DNA of 64,000 bases. It comes from Balamuthia mandrillaris (taxonomy: Eukaryota > Discosea > Longamoebia > Balamuthiidae). Shown here one piece after another: positions 36,936-48,057 of the stretch (positions are counted from its first letter, which is position 1; each line of letters starts with the position of its first letter). Made by a program: the position numbers and the translations under genes. The stretch is from positions 62,001 to 126,000 of the forward strand of contig JAVKOQ010000107.1 in assembly GCA_031835245.1 (NCBI GenBank). The letters run 5' to 3'. The notes under the pieces were generated by a model. The model worked only from the letters and a program-made list of their open reading frames with translations. It ran no database searches and was not told where the DNA came from.

Positions 36936-38754
36936 ATGTCGAACCAACAAAGTATGATGATGCATCGGTCTTTTGTTTTTGTTTTTGTTTTTTTTTTTGT
37001 TCATTGGTGATCGTTTGCTAAAAAAAAAAAACCTCTCTTTCCTTTCAGTTGATTTCAGCAAATTCGCGTTCAACTTCGGAGAAGCCACCGGTACTTTCAT
37101 CCTCCTTTTCCTCTTATTTGCTTCCTTCTCTTCTCTCTTTTTTTTTTCCTGTGCTTTTTGCAAGACTGGCAATCTTTCTTCTTGTTCATTCGCCAACTTT
37201 GCGTTTACTCTTTGGAATTTTAAAACAGGAATCAACTTGAACGCCGGCCTCGTGAACTCGCTCCAGGCTCAATTGGGCGGTCTGGTGGGACAGTCCTCTG
37301 GCTACCTCGAGTCCCTGCCAAAGAGCGTGCAAGATCGGGTTGAAGCCCTCCGCAACCTTGATGTGAGTATTTTTTTTTTTTGTCGAAGACCCCCTAAACA
37401 GCTCTATAACAAAAACTTGCACTAACTACTTCTCCTCCTTTCTTTTTGTAGCAAGAGACAGTGACCTTGGAGAAAGCTTTCGAAGAGGAAGTCCGCAAGC
37501 TGGAGGAGAAGGTAAAGCCTGTTGTTTACGTTTTTTGGCAGTTTTCACATTTTTGTCTGTTCTCATCCTCTAACCCTCTCTCCCCTTTTGTTTTTCACAG
37601 TACCATGAGTTGTACCGACCCCTCTTCCAAAAGGTGCTTTTCTTTTCTCTTTCTCTGTACTTGCTCTTTTTTTTTCCTCTGTTTTTTTATCCTTCCCTCT
37701 CATTCTTGCTTCGTTCTCCTTTGGTCTCCTTATGTCTTTACTTCTGTCTTCTCCTTTTAGCAAACTGGTGTTTGTGTTCCTATTACTGATCTAATGAACA
37801 ATACAGAGAGCAGAGATAGTGGCTGGCACTGTGGAAGTGGAGCCCTCGGCAAAGACAACAGAAGAGAAGAAAACAGAGGGAGAGGAGAACAAACCCGAAG
37901 AACCAGTCGTTGGCATCCCCGACTTTTGGAGCACAACCCTCCGAAGCCACCCTCTCTTCGCCTCTGTCATCACCGAACAGGATCAGCCCATCCTCTCTCA
38001 CCTACGGGACATCACCTTTGAGACATTGGCCGATGAACTTGGCGTATGCTTTCTCTTCTTAGCGTCTGCTTGTTCATTATTTCTTCTGTTGGTAGCTTTG
38101 AAGAGGAGAGTTGCTAACGTTTGAATGTTGAATGTTGCAGAGCTTTGTGCTGAACTTTCACTTTAACGAGAACGAATACTTTGAAGAGACACTCCTCAGC
38201 AAGACTTACCACATTGACGATTCCTCTGAAGAAGAAATCATGTGCGACAGCATTGATGCGTACGTTTTGTTTTTTAAAGGTTTGTCTTCTTTATTTCTTG
38301 TTTCTCACTTTCTTCTCCAGGACCCAAATTACATGGAAGGCAGGCAAAAACGTGACGGAAGGAACCCAAGGCATGGGCGAAGAGAAGGGCAGCTTCTTCA
38401 ACTTCTTCTCTCCACCAAACCTCTCCGAGGACAAGAAGCCCTCCAAGAAGGAGGAACACCAGATGGGACTTGACTTTGAGATGGCCGTCCTGTTGAAGAC
38501 CAAGATCATCCCTCACGCCGTCAATTGGTTCACCGGAGATGCCGACGTGGATGACGAAGAGGCGCTCAACTTCTTGAACGTAAGTTTCCAAAGTTTTTTT
38601 CTGTTGTTCTCAAAGCACTAATTTTTTTTGTTGACAAAAGTTTAATGCGGAGGATTATAACTCGGATGAGGATGAGGACTACGAACCAGAAGATGATGAC
38701 GATGAGGATGGTGAGGGCCAAGGCAAGGAAACTCCCGAATGCAAACAACAATAA
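36936..38754 (+). CDS. Nucleosome assembly protein 1 (NAP1 family)
   Basis: Histone H2A-H2B chaperone. The dimerisation helix includes LPKSVQDRVEALRNLDQETV and FEEEVRKLEEKYHELYRPLF. The core shows GIPDFWSTTLRSHPLFASVI, FHFNENEYFEETLLSKTYHI, ATQITWKAGKNVTEG, FFNFFSPPNL and VLLKTKIIPHAVNWFTGDA, all standard NAP1 blocks, and the tail is acidic (EDEDYEPEDDDDEDGEGQ). The initiator exon is short (MSNQQSMMMHR). Seven or so introns, several T-rich. The size matches NAP1 proteins. Confidence 0.93.
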
Positions 38755-38882
38755 GCTGCTGTTGCCTCTCCACTCTTCCTCTTCTGTTCTATTCCATTTC
38801 AGTTGTTTAAAAAAAACATAAACAAAGCCAATCACCTCCCTTTTACTTCTCATCCACTCCCAACTGGTAAGCATCTGTCTAT

Positions 38883-41800
38883 CTAGTTCCATGCTTGAAT
38901 TTCTTCCCGCAACACAGTAACAATTTCGCAGAGTTTGGAACGTTGGCGAAGAGCCGGATGCACCCTCCGCACGGCAGCCAACCGGTGCACCGTGCTTCCA
39001 AACCAATGCCGCACGTATGGCATATAGCTCATGAAGTGGTCCTGCAGGTGATACGACAACAGAAGGAACAGATAAGAGGCCTCGTACACCAATGCTGCCG
39101 ACGCTTCCACCATTTCTTTCTCGGCTTCTTCTACTTCTTTCTTGTCTTTGAGTTCCTCTGTGTCTTCTTGTTCTGCAGCTTCATGTTCTTCTAGCTCGAC
39201 CCTGGAGAAGGGAAGAGGGATCCTATCGAGACGGTCCACTTCTTCAGCTAGTAAGGAAGCGAGCCCGGATATCAAGTTGACGGCGGCTTTTCGGTTGGTG
39301 GGGAGATGGTGTTGTTGAGGGAGGTGATGATCCTCGCCACCACCGTCGCCATTCTCCTCCATTCCGACTTGCTGCTCCTCTCCTTGCAGCAGCGCTGCGA
39401 TCCCTTCCTTGTGTTGTACCGCTATGAGGCTAAGCAGTCGAATGGCTTTCTTCCGTAATATTTGTGTCTGTAATTAAAGTAAGCAGTTAGTGCTATCTTT
39501 CCCAAAGGAGAGAAAAGACGAAACGAAGGGAAACGATGAGAGAAACCTGTTCAACAGTGCCAAGTTTGGCAGACGTCAACAGTTTGATGATGCGTTCGAG
39601 GAGGGTTGTACATGCTGTTGATTCCAATGAGATTACCGAAAGGCAACTCAGAAAGTCCGACGCTGTTAGTACGACGTGACGGTTAGCCCAACAGCACAAT
39701 AAGGAATATAGTTGCAAAGAGAGGTAAAAAAAATCAGTGCGTTGCATACATTGCATAAGATGAGTGAATAAACTGAGAGCCGCATTTTTTACATCGAAGG
39801 ATTGACCGGAACTCAAAAGTAGCTGCAAAGGCTCTTTCTTAAACAGTGGCAAAACCCTAGGGAAAAGCTTCATGTTAGTTTATTGCTTCAATAGTCTTCG
39901 TGAAAGAATGAAGCGAAGCAATGGAATTGCAGGAACAAAAAAAAAAATAAGCAGTACCGATAAACACGTTGAGGAGGGCATTCCCACAAAGCAGTGTCCA
40001 TTAATTGAAGCACTACAGCTAAAAACGGAGGTCGATCAGAGAAACAACGCCACAACAAACGAGTTAACGTTTGAAACATAGGGGATACTTTTGGCAGAAG
40101 AGGGCTTCCTTCCTCTGGATCTTGTGGTTGTTTCGTAGCAGAAGGAAGAGTTGGGGCGGAGAAGAAGCATTGTGAGGCCCGTGAGGAAGAAGAATCTGGG
40201 TCTGATTTATCTTCTTCCATTGGTGAAGCTTCTGGAGGGTTGTAGACCTCCTTCTCTTTATCTGATAATCCAAAACTCAGTCTAGGATTATTCAGTATTT
40301 GCGACACCAAGTCATCGCCATCTTTTGTTTCTTCTTCTGGTTCCATGCCAAGTGCAAACGAGGTATAGCAATGCCGACACAAAGTGGCCCATCTGCAGTT
40401 CTTGTCCAACATGAGCAGCTGATGAAGCAACAGTAATAGGTTGTGGATGAGTGCAGGAGGAGGTGCCATTCTTTTCTCCAATAATGATATTGAGGCCGAA
40501 GATGGTGCTGTTCGATCTTCCTCCTTCTCCTTTTCCTTTTCCTTCTCCTTTCCTTTGTCTCTTTCTTGTTCTCGTTCTTGGTGATCTTCTTCGCCTTCTT
40601 GTTGTGGGCTAACCACCTGAGATAGAACCGAAAGTAAGATGGGAAGGAGGTGAGACCAAGGTTCGTCGTCCTGGAAGACAGCAAAAATGGCTTGGTGCAG
40701 CTCTGTTCGAAAGGCTTTGTAATAGCGTTGTTGGTAAGTAGCTGTTGATGGTGACATTATCTCTGGGTCCAACAAGTCCAAGAAATGTTGCATTGTCGCG
40801 TTGCTACCGAATAGATACCTTCCTCGTGATTGCGAGTGTTTGAGCATGTCCTCATCAGCTCTGCCGGACGCCTACACGTTACAAAAAGCAATGAGAAGCA
40901 AGACAAGAAAGAAAGCATAGAGAAAAGAAAAGTTACTTGTGAGGAGCACATGGGATCAACAGAAGCAGACACCAGGTTGACAACGGGTTGTTCTTTCTTG
41001 TTGGAAAGCATGCTATTTAATGCTCTTCTTTTTTGTTGTAAGGCCTCTTCCAAAGCCAGAATTTCTTGCTGCAAAGTGTCCGTTGAATGGGCAGAAAAAG
41101 CAGGAGGAGGAGGAAGAACGGGCGACATAACGCCAGAGGAAGAAGAATTCACAGGAGGGCTAGAGGCAGGCAAGGATGAAACTGTGGACATGGTTTCAGC
41201 GACATGATTTAGCGTCTCCGCGTCCAACATGTCCAACACTTTGGTTTTCTTTATAGGGGTCTCATGATGGCTCCCTTTTTTGGGAGTTGTTGTGCCGGAG
41301 GAAGTGGTAGGGGGAGGTTTAGCAAGGGCTGCAGCAGCGTCTTCAAGCCACATCATGTTATCTTCCGTATCCAAAAAAGAAAGGGATGAGGCCATGTTGT
41401 TTTTCTCTATTGAAGCAGCAGTGGGTTGGTCACGAAATGAGGACGACTGGTAAGAAGTGGGATGGTGGTTTTGTGGGAAGTATTGATGCGAAGGTGGAAG
41501 ATGAGATGCAGGAGGTTCCGTTGTTGTTGGCATCGGCCGACGTGTGAAAGCGCTTTGTTGTGCAGTGGTAAGCTTGTTCTCGAGTGCTTCGCCAGTCATA
41601 GGGGCAGGAGCCGCAGAAGGGGCGGGAGCTCTTGACCGAGAGGACAACCATTGCGATGTTGTTGGTGCGTTTTGTTGTGCGTAATCGTTGACAGTGGTGG
41701 TAAAAGTGGTGGGAGGTTGTTCAGGTTTGTGAGAGGGGATGGTAGCGGAAGGTTGATGAAGCTGAGCGGCTGGTTGAAGGCTGGCGATGGTGAAGAAGCC

Positions 41801-42792
41801 AGAGGGAGTGGGGCTGCTATTGTTGTAGCCTGATGTGGCAGGATAGGCATCCTCCTCGTTTTCATCGTCATCAAGGATGGTTACCACTTCTGGAGGTTTG
41901 GATTGGCTGGACGAAGGAAAAAGAGAAGAGGAAGATGAAGAAGCAATAAAGTCCGTTGGGCGATGAGTAGAATTGTTATTTACGAGGTTGTTGTTGCTAC
42001 CGTTGGAAGGGTTTTGCCAGTGGTTGTATTTTGTTGTCGTTGTTGCTGATGTAGGAACAACAGTGGAAGCAGCAGAAGAAGAAGAGAAAGAAGACCAAGC
42101 CCCAACGTTTCGGTTGTTATTGTTGCCAGCAAGAGGAAGAGGAAGAGGTTGGGGATTGTTGTGGTTGCTTGCATTGATGCTTGTTTGGGAAGACGGAGGA
42201 GTGGAAGTAAAGTCTAACGTTGGAGCAGGCATCGGGTTGAATGCGGCGCGGGAGTGGGAGGAAGAACGAGTGGTACGAGCGGTTTTAGGCTGGTTGTGAA
42301 AAGAGGACCAGCCGGCGGGAGGGTTGGACCATGGTTGAGACTCTCTGCTGCTGGTGGTGCCGTGTGAGGCCCTCCGTTGTTTTCTTTGTGTTGGAGCGGC
42401 TGGTAAACGGCCTCCTGTTGTGAGTTGCTGATGAAATCCCTTTTTTTTTTTTGAGTGAGTGAGAGAGAGAGAGGAGAGAGAGAGGAAAGAAGGAAGTGAG
42501 AAGAAGGAAGATGAAAGAAAAAAAGCAAAGTTGACAAAATAGAAAGGAGAACACACATGGGGGAAGAAATGGTGGGGAGATGATAGCGAGGATATACCGA
42601 TGGCGACTTTTTTGGTTCGGACGTGGTGGAAGTGGCCGGCGGCGCACCAAACGGAATGGACTTCAAGGCTCTTCCTTCTCTAGCAATGTTCCTTTGAAAG
42701 GAGTTCCTGCTGCATTTTTCAACAGTAAGAAAATAAAAAAACCAACTCGATCGAGCAAACAAAAGAAAAAAAGGTTACTTGAACTGGGCCAT
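38883..42792 (-). CDS. Large Ser/Thr/Gln-rich protein with a coiled coil and HEAT-like C terminus (possibly ATRIP-like)
   Basis: Start MAQFNRNSFQRNIAREGRA from a short first exon at 42792. A long low-complexity N-terminal part contains VVTILDDDENEEDAYPATSG and TEDNMMWLEDAAAALAKPP, acidic motifs that might contact RPA. A leucine-rich coiled coil follows (TLQQEILALEEALQQKRRAL). The C-terminal half is helical with repeats such as LHQAIFAVFQDDEPWSHLLP, LIHNLLLLLHQLLMLDKN, LTRLLWRCFSDRPPFLAVVL and FLSCLSVISLESTACTTLLE, broken by charged inserts. The order acidic motif, coiled coil, then HEAT-like helices is that of ATR-interacting protein, but I see no diagnostic motif, so this is a hypothesis. 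Exons are 42792-42772 or so, then a large exon, with small exons toward the 3' end; the stop is at 38883. Confidence 0.6.
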
Positions 42793-43217
42793 CTTTCCGC
42801 CCTTTTTTTTAAAATTTTTTTGGGTGAGAGGGCAGGGAGCCGGGGGAACACAAAGCACACTGCGCGCTTGCGCTCTTCTCTCTTGGGTTTTTCCCCGAGA
42901 GAACAATTCACCACCAGAGCTCTCTTATTTCTTCGTGGTGGTGGTTGCTCTTTGCTGTGCTATTTTTTTTTTTGGTTTCAAATTTTTGATTTCCTGGAAA
43001 TTTTTTCCTATATTGACGACGAGAGGAGCAGAAGAGAGAAGAGAGAAGAGAGAAGAGAGGGAATGCTGCATAGGTTGCCCCCCTTGTGTTCTTCAAAAAA
43101 GAGATGTGGGGAGAGAGGAAGAGAGGAGGGGATGGCACTGGGAGATGCCGAGAACAAAGAAGCGCAAAGAGAGAGAATGATTTACATGAAGATGAACAAC
43201 CTACAAAACAAAACAAA
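42793..43217. other. Intergenic region upstream of the ATRIP-like gene
   Basis: About 425 bp between the ATRIP-like start and the bZIP stop. It contains repeated AGAGAAG units at about 43037-43058 and T-rich stretches. No coding potential that I can support. Confidence 0.35.
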
Positions 43218-43845
43218 TCAGTTTTGTGGGGAAGGGGAGGTCGGTGGTGATGACGGGGAAGTATTCCTCTTTTGATGTTTCCGCTTCTCCTCCACAACAT
43301 TCGCTTTGTCCTCATTGTTGCTGCCTCTTGTAGTTTGCGTCGCGCTCGACGCATCTTCTGCTTCCAACCGTTGTTGCTGCTCCTCAACGTCCTTGTCCAC
43401 TTCTTTGGCGACTTCAGAAACTGTTCCATTGTTGCGCTGATTTGTGAGCAGCGCATCCTGGTGAACAGGAAGAGGAGGAGGACGATGGTGACGATCCTCG
43501 TCCGCACCATTGTCGCTTGGCCGCAGTTCTGGTTTGTTCTGTTGTGGAGGAAGATAACAATCTTGGTTTTCATCGCAAGGAATGAGCTTTTCTTCTGGTG
43601 GTGATGACGATAGCGTGGATGTATCTTCGTCATCTTCTACATCTGGCGAGAAGGTGGGTGCGGAGTCCGGACCGAGTAGGACGCGTCCACTTCCAGGGGT
43701 AGGATATTTGCTGCTGGCACTATCCTGCGGCAACAAACTTGGTATCAGGTCGAACCTAAAGAACAGCCCAAAGAACAGAACAGCCTTTTTGTTTTGGGTA
43801 ATGAGCCAACGAAAGAGAATGAGAAGGAGAATGAGAAGAAGAAGG

Positions 43846-43876
<31 letters not shown>

Positions 43877-45288
43877 CGTACCAATAGACAAGAGGCAGCA
43901 GCACTGGTTGCAACGGCAGTCTTGTTTCCAATTGAAAACCGCCAGTTGGATGATGAAGAGGATTGAGCCCTCAACTTTGCTCTGATTTGTAGCATAGCAC
44001 CACGAAGCTGCCTATTCTCGGCAGAGACTGTGCTAAGCTTGCCATTGAGCTGAACCACCTCCGCCTCCAATTCCTCATTGCGCGCTTTCAGTTGCTGAAC
44101 GGTCTCCTCCAACTCGTTGACGTACGTCTTCTTCTTCTTTCTCGCCTGTTGGGCATACTCCCTGTTCTTGATTAACCGTCTCTGCTTTTTCAGCATTTTG
44201 TCCTCTTCTTTGCTGAGCTTTCTCTGCTGTTTGAGTTTCTGTACATAGTTCTCCATATCTTCGCTGCTGAAGGTCAGCAATTCCTCTCTTGATAATCCAA
44301 CTCCTCCACTGCTGCCGCTGCTGTTGACATCCTCCACCATAATGCTTTGTGCTCCATCTTTTTGTTCTTTCTTAGTTGGTTGTCTCGGTTGAGAAGGAGG
44401 AGAAGAAGGACGTTGTCGTTTTCGATCAGGTTGCGCAGCAGGAGTATCCACACCAAGTATGCGAGGCAAAGAGGCGGCAGCAACACCCGAAGAAGAAGGA
44501 GGCGGAGAAGGAATAGAAGAATAAAGAGAAGCAGCAGAAGAAGAAGACGGAAAGAGAGGATTCGTTAGCTGTAATATAACGCCTGGCACGTTTCGTTGAC
44601 GCGGTTGGTTTTGTGGCGGAAGAAAAGAGGAAGGAGGCGTCGCAGAGGCAGAACTGCTGCTAAACGTCATTGAGGAGGACGTGGAAGGAGAAGGAGAGAA
44701 TGGTGAGTTCGTGGCCAGCAAAGTGGAAGAGGACGACGAGTGGCCAAACGAGTTCGAGTCGTCCACAAGGAAAGGGAAGGCTTGGTCCAACTCGAGCAGC
44801 AAAGCTTCTGGAGAGGCGTCATTCGTTTGCGCGTCTCCTCCTTCACTTCCTCCTCCTCCATGAGCATCAACAAAAGTAAAAACTGACGAAGAAGAGACAG
44901 AAGATGGATCCAAGAAAGTAGGAGGAGAGGGGTCGGGGGTTGGAAAGGGAGAGGACTCCAGCCCGAGGGAAGAAAGAGGGGAGGAAGCGGGACTGCCCTC
45001 GTAGAAGAGATGATGGTAAGGAGAGTTGTTGGTGCTGCTCTCCTCTCCTCCGCCGCTGGCCTCTTCCAGCAGCATGCTCGTATGTTGGGAGGAAGCTGGA
45101 GCGGTGAAGAGAGAGAAGAGCAAGTTGGAGGGATCGTCGCCGCCGCCGCTGGAAGACGAGGCTTCGCCGGAGAACAAGAGGCTATAGAGCTCCTCCTCGT
45201 TGTGGGCGGGGACATGGTGGGCGCCCACCGCGAAATCCGAGGGGATGTGCAGGTTCACGTCATCTCCCTGCAACGCCATCGTTGTCAT
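43218..45288 (-). CDS. Membrane-tethered bZIP transcription factor (ATF6/CREB3-like build)
   Basis: Two exons: 45288-43882 and 43784-43218. A long acidic, Ser-rich N-terminal region suits an activation domain. The basic region is KKQRRLIKNREYAQQARKKK followed by TYVNELEETVQQL and a leucine zipper (ELEAEVVQLNGKL, VSAENRQL). RRLIKNRE.A...RKKK.Y...LE matches ATF6/CREB3/plant bZIP28 rather than AP-1. After the zipper, joining the exons creates a hydrophobic span ATSAAASCLLAVLFFGLFF, long enough for a membrane helix. A C-terminal, presumably luminal, part of about 180 residues follows and starts with FDLIPSLLPQD and GSGRVLLGPDSAP. RVLL fits the RxxL pattern of site-1 protease sites. ER retention and stress-induced cleavage are inferred. 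Confidence 0.78.
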
Positions 45289-45480
45289 CTCTCCCCTTTC
45301 TTTTTTTTTTTTAATGAATCAACAAAAATCACAACAAAACGGAAGCAAAAAAAAAAGAGGAGGAGGAAGATGAGAGTTTGCACTTGGGTTTGCTACTCTC
45401 TTACTACTCTCTTTCTTTCTTTTTCGTTTCTGTTAAACAAACAAACACAACGCATCCCATAATCAAAAAAGCTAGCTGGC

Positions 45481-45580
45481 GACGTCGTCCGAAAAGAAAA
45501 AGAAAAAAAAACCTCACGACGTCAGCAAATTGTCGACGTCGCCCGCCTTCCCTTCTCTTTGGGGGAGGGGGGGTGACGTG
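45481..45580. promoter_or_regulatory. Cluster of four ACGT (bZIP-type) sites upstream of the bZIP gene
   Basis: GACGTC occurs at 45481-45486, 45518-45523 and 45535-45540, and TGACGTG at 45574-45580, all within 100 bp and 190-295 bp upstream of the bZIP start codon (minus strand). The second reads CTGACGTCGTG on the minus strand, a CRE-like element, and TGACGTG is the core of the ATF6-binding UPRE. Binding is inferred. Confidence 0.5.
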
Positions 45581-45587
45581 TGAGCAG

Positions 45588-45591
<4 letters not shown>

Positions 45592-45620
<29 letters not shown>
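45592..45620. repeat. CT microsatellite
   Basis: (CT)n run of about 29 bases in the spacer between the bZIP start and the CWC22 stop. Confidence 0.9.
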
Positions 45621-45623
<3 letters not shown>

Positions 45624-45795
45624 CCTCCGCATTTATCCGCTCTGTCGTTCGTTTGGATGGGAGTTCTTTTCTTTCGTGTTGCTGGGGAGGGAGAATGGGT
45701 GTGGGGAAAGAAAAAAGGGGGTATGATGGTTTGGAGGGGGAAGAGAAAAAAGGGAACAAGGTTACAAAGAAAATATGGTGAAAATGAAAAACGTT

Positions 45796-48057
45796 TTATC
45801 TTCTCTTTCTTCGTCGTTTGCGGGAAGAGTCGCTGTCGCTGCTGCTGCTGTCATCTGAAGAGGAGTCTGAATCCGAGGAGGAGGAAGAAGAGCCAGAGGA
45901 GGAATCTGAGTCAGAGTCTGAGTCTGAGGAAGAATCAGAAGAATCACTGCTATCTGAAGAAGAGTCCGAGTCTGAATCTGAAGATGAATCTGAGTCACTG
46001 CTACTATCCTCCAAAGCAGCAAGTTGCTTCTGTTCCATGATACGTTTGGGCGCTGTTCTCAGATGCTCTCGCAAATCGTCCGTCAACCCTCCCAAACCGA
46101 TCGACGTCCAAAAGTTGATGGCGAAGCGGGTGTTCTTCGGATGGTCCTTTGGGAAGAGACCGGTGAAGCTTTCCACCATGGAGGGATCCTTCAAACGCTC
46201 GTTGAGTTTCGGCAAACCGAGGTACTCTGATATCTCCAGGAACATAATCTTGATGAAGATGCGACTGGAGGAGGTGGTTTCCTCTTCGTTCAAGTGGATG
46301 TACTCGAGAACAGTCCAGGGAATGGCGTCCGAGTGGAGGAGGTGAGCAAAGAACTTGGCCACGTTGCGCAGCTTGTTGGTCTCCAGCTGGTGGATGCTCT
46401 GGTACTGCTTCACAAAGCAGCTGTCAAAGAGGGTCTGATAGATGCGGTTCAGCCGGCAGAAGCGTTGGGCCAAGAGGCCGTAGAAACGGAGGTAGGTCCG
46501 CTCCTGGCTGCAACACTCAATGATCATGCGGCAAAACTCGATCTCCTGGCCGGGCAGCAGCTGCACTTTCATGAGCTTGTGACCACACTCCTCAAAATCG
46601 AGGGAGGACATGATTGTCAGGTAGATGGTACGACGGAGGTTTATGGTGTTGGTGTCAGTCTCGTCAGTGATGGTCAAGGGGCCAGCCTCCAAGGTCTTTT
46701 CCAGTTTGGCCAGGCGTTCTTCGTCCTCTTCATCCTCTTCGTCCTCATCCTCCTCATCCTCGTCTTCATCCTCGTCCTCGTCATCACCGAGAATGTCCCT
46801 CTTGATCTCCACATATCGTTCCTCGTTTTGTAGAAAGTTGGGGTCCACTTGGAAGTAGTCCAGTCCTGACTGCACGTCCAACTCGGGTGAGTCCAGGTCC
46901 AACTCATGCGAGATCTGTTCTCTCTCTTCCACCAGGTCCAGCTCCGGCAATTTGGCAGGATGCTCCTCAAAGCCCCTCTTTCTCACTGCAAAGAGGTTTT
47001 CTATCATGTACTGCACCCGCTTGTCTATCTCTCCCTCGTGTAGGATGCCTCGAAATCGGTCAAACAGAAAGACAAAGCCATCCGGAGAGAGGGCCTGTAG
47101 GGTCTGTCCCACCTCCGTGATGAAGGCCACCGCCAGCTCCACCGAGTCGTCCGTAGGCGTCTCCAACAACAAAGTGGGAATCTGCAGGGCCAACAACTCC
47201 CCCGCCACCTGCTGGTTGACCAGGTGAGCCAAGAACTTGACGGCTGGCAGAAGGGTGGTCTTGTCGTTTCTGCGGTAGGCACGTTTGAACTGGTCAATGA
47301 GGCGAGTGAGGAGGAGCTCTCCCACGACGGGAAGTTTGCTGTTGACGACGGCCACGAGGGCGGCATAGACCGGGGTAAAGCTGGGAGAGGCTGCTTGGGC
47401 TTTCATAAGGCTTCTGGCAAGGAGGCCTCGCCCGCGGATCACGTTCTCGCCGAGCAGCTCCGCAATAATGTTCTTTATGTTGGCCACGTTGACCTTGTTG
47501 ATGAGGCCGTTAAGGCTCTTTTTGAGGGCGTCCCAGCTGAGGCGTTGGTACTCGGGGCTGGACTTGTCTTGTTGGAGGCCGGCTTCTAGCTGGCGAAGCT
47601 TGTAGGGGGGAAGGTACAGCCCTGCAGCGAACTTGCTCAGCTCTTTGCTGTCTCCTTTCTTCTCTCCAGTGTCCTCTTCTCCCTCGCTCCCCTTCTCTCT
47701 GCGGTTGCTTCGGTTGCCGCTTCTCCTGCTTCTTTCTCTGCTTTGGCTGCGACTCCTGCTTCGTCTTCTACGTTCTCTTCTGCTTCTTTCTCTGCTCCTG
47801 CTTCTGCTCCTGCTACGTGAAGAGCGCGAGCGGCTTCTTCTTGTTCTTCTCGCTCGTCCTCTTCTGCTTCGTTCTCTGCTTCTGCTTCTGCTTCTACTTC
47901 GACTTCTGCTTCTCCGACGTATTTTGTGCTCTTTGCGGCTGGACGTTTCTCTTCTTCGTTCGGAGGAGGGCGATTCCTCCTCCTCTCGCCCGTCTAACTT
48001 TCGTTTTCTGCTTTCCGTTCTTTCCTCCGTTGCTACTGCTGCTTCATTCTCCGCCAT
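45796..48057 (-). CDS. CWC22: CWC22 spliceosome factor (single exon)
   Basis: CWC22 binds eIF4A3 and brings the exon junction complex to the spliceosome. The N terminus is Arg/Ser-rich with long RS repeats. The MIF4G part shows YLPPYKLRQLEAGLQQDKSS, WDALKKSLNGLINKVNVANI and IAELLGENVIRGRGLLARS, then LLTRLIDQFKRAYRRNDK. After an acidic Glu/Asp run comes the MA3 domain (NLRRTIYLTIMSSLDFEECG, FYGLLAQRFCRLNRIYQTLF, ETTSSSRIFIKIMFLEISEY). The C terminus is a Ser/Asp repeat with a basic end RKRRRKRR. The 753-residue frame is uninterrupted, in contrast to its intron-rich neighbours. Length and domain order match CWC22 of animals and plants. Confidence 0.95.
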   Translation of the reverse strand: MAENEAAVATEERTESRKRKLDGREEEESPSSERRRETSSRKEHKIRRRSRSRSRSRSRSRERSRRGRARRTRRSRSRSSRSRSRSRSRERSRRERRRRSRSRSQSRERSRRSGNRSNRREKGSEGEEDTGEKKGDSKELSKFAAGLYLPPYKLRQLEAGLQQDKSSPEYQRLSWDALKKSLNGLINKVNVANIKNIIAELLGENVIRGRGLLARSLMKAQAASPSFTPVYAALVAVVNSKLPVVGELLLTRLIDQFKRAYRRNDKTTLLPAVKFLAHLVNQQVAGELLALQIPTLLLETPTDDSVELAVAFITEVGQTLQALSPDGFVFLFDRFRGILHEGEIDKRVQYMIENLFAVRKRGFEEHPAKLPELDLVEEREQISHELDLDSPELDVQSGLDYFQVDPNFLQNEERYVEIKRDILGDDEDEDEDEDEEDEDEEDEEDEERLAKLEKTLEAGPLTITDETDTNTINLRRTIYLTIMSSLDFEECGHKLMKVQLLPGQEIEFCRMIIECCSQERTYLRFYGLLAQRFCRLNRIYQTLFDSCFVKQYQSIHQLETNKLRNVAKFFAHLLHSDAIPWTVLEYIHLNEEETTSSSRIFIKIMFLEISEYLGLPKLNERLKDPSMVESFTGLFPKDHPKNTRFAINFWTSIGLGGLTDDLREHLRTAPKRIMEQKQLAALEDSSSDSDSSSDSDSDSSSDSSDSSDSSSDSDSDSDSSSGSSSSSSDSDSSSDDSSSSDSDSSRKRRRKRR

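Noticed and set aside
41973-42299. Plus-strand frame rich in Leu/Gly/Val
   Set aside because: It is the antisense of the Ser/Thr/Asn-rich coding exon of the ATRIP-like gene.
47224-47589. Plus-strand frame opposite CWC22
   Set aside because: Shadow of the conserved MIF4G region on the other strand; no homology of its own.
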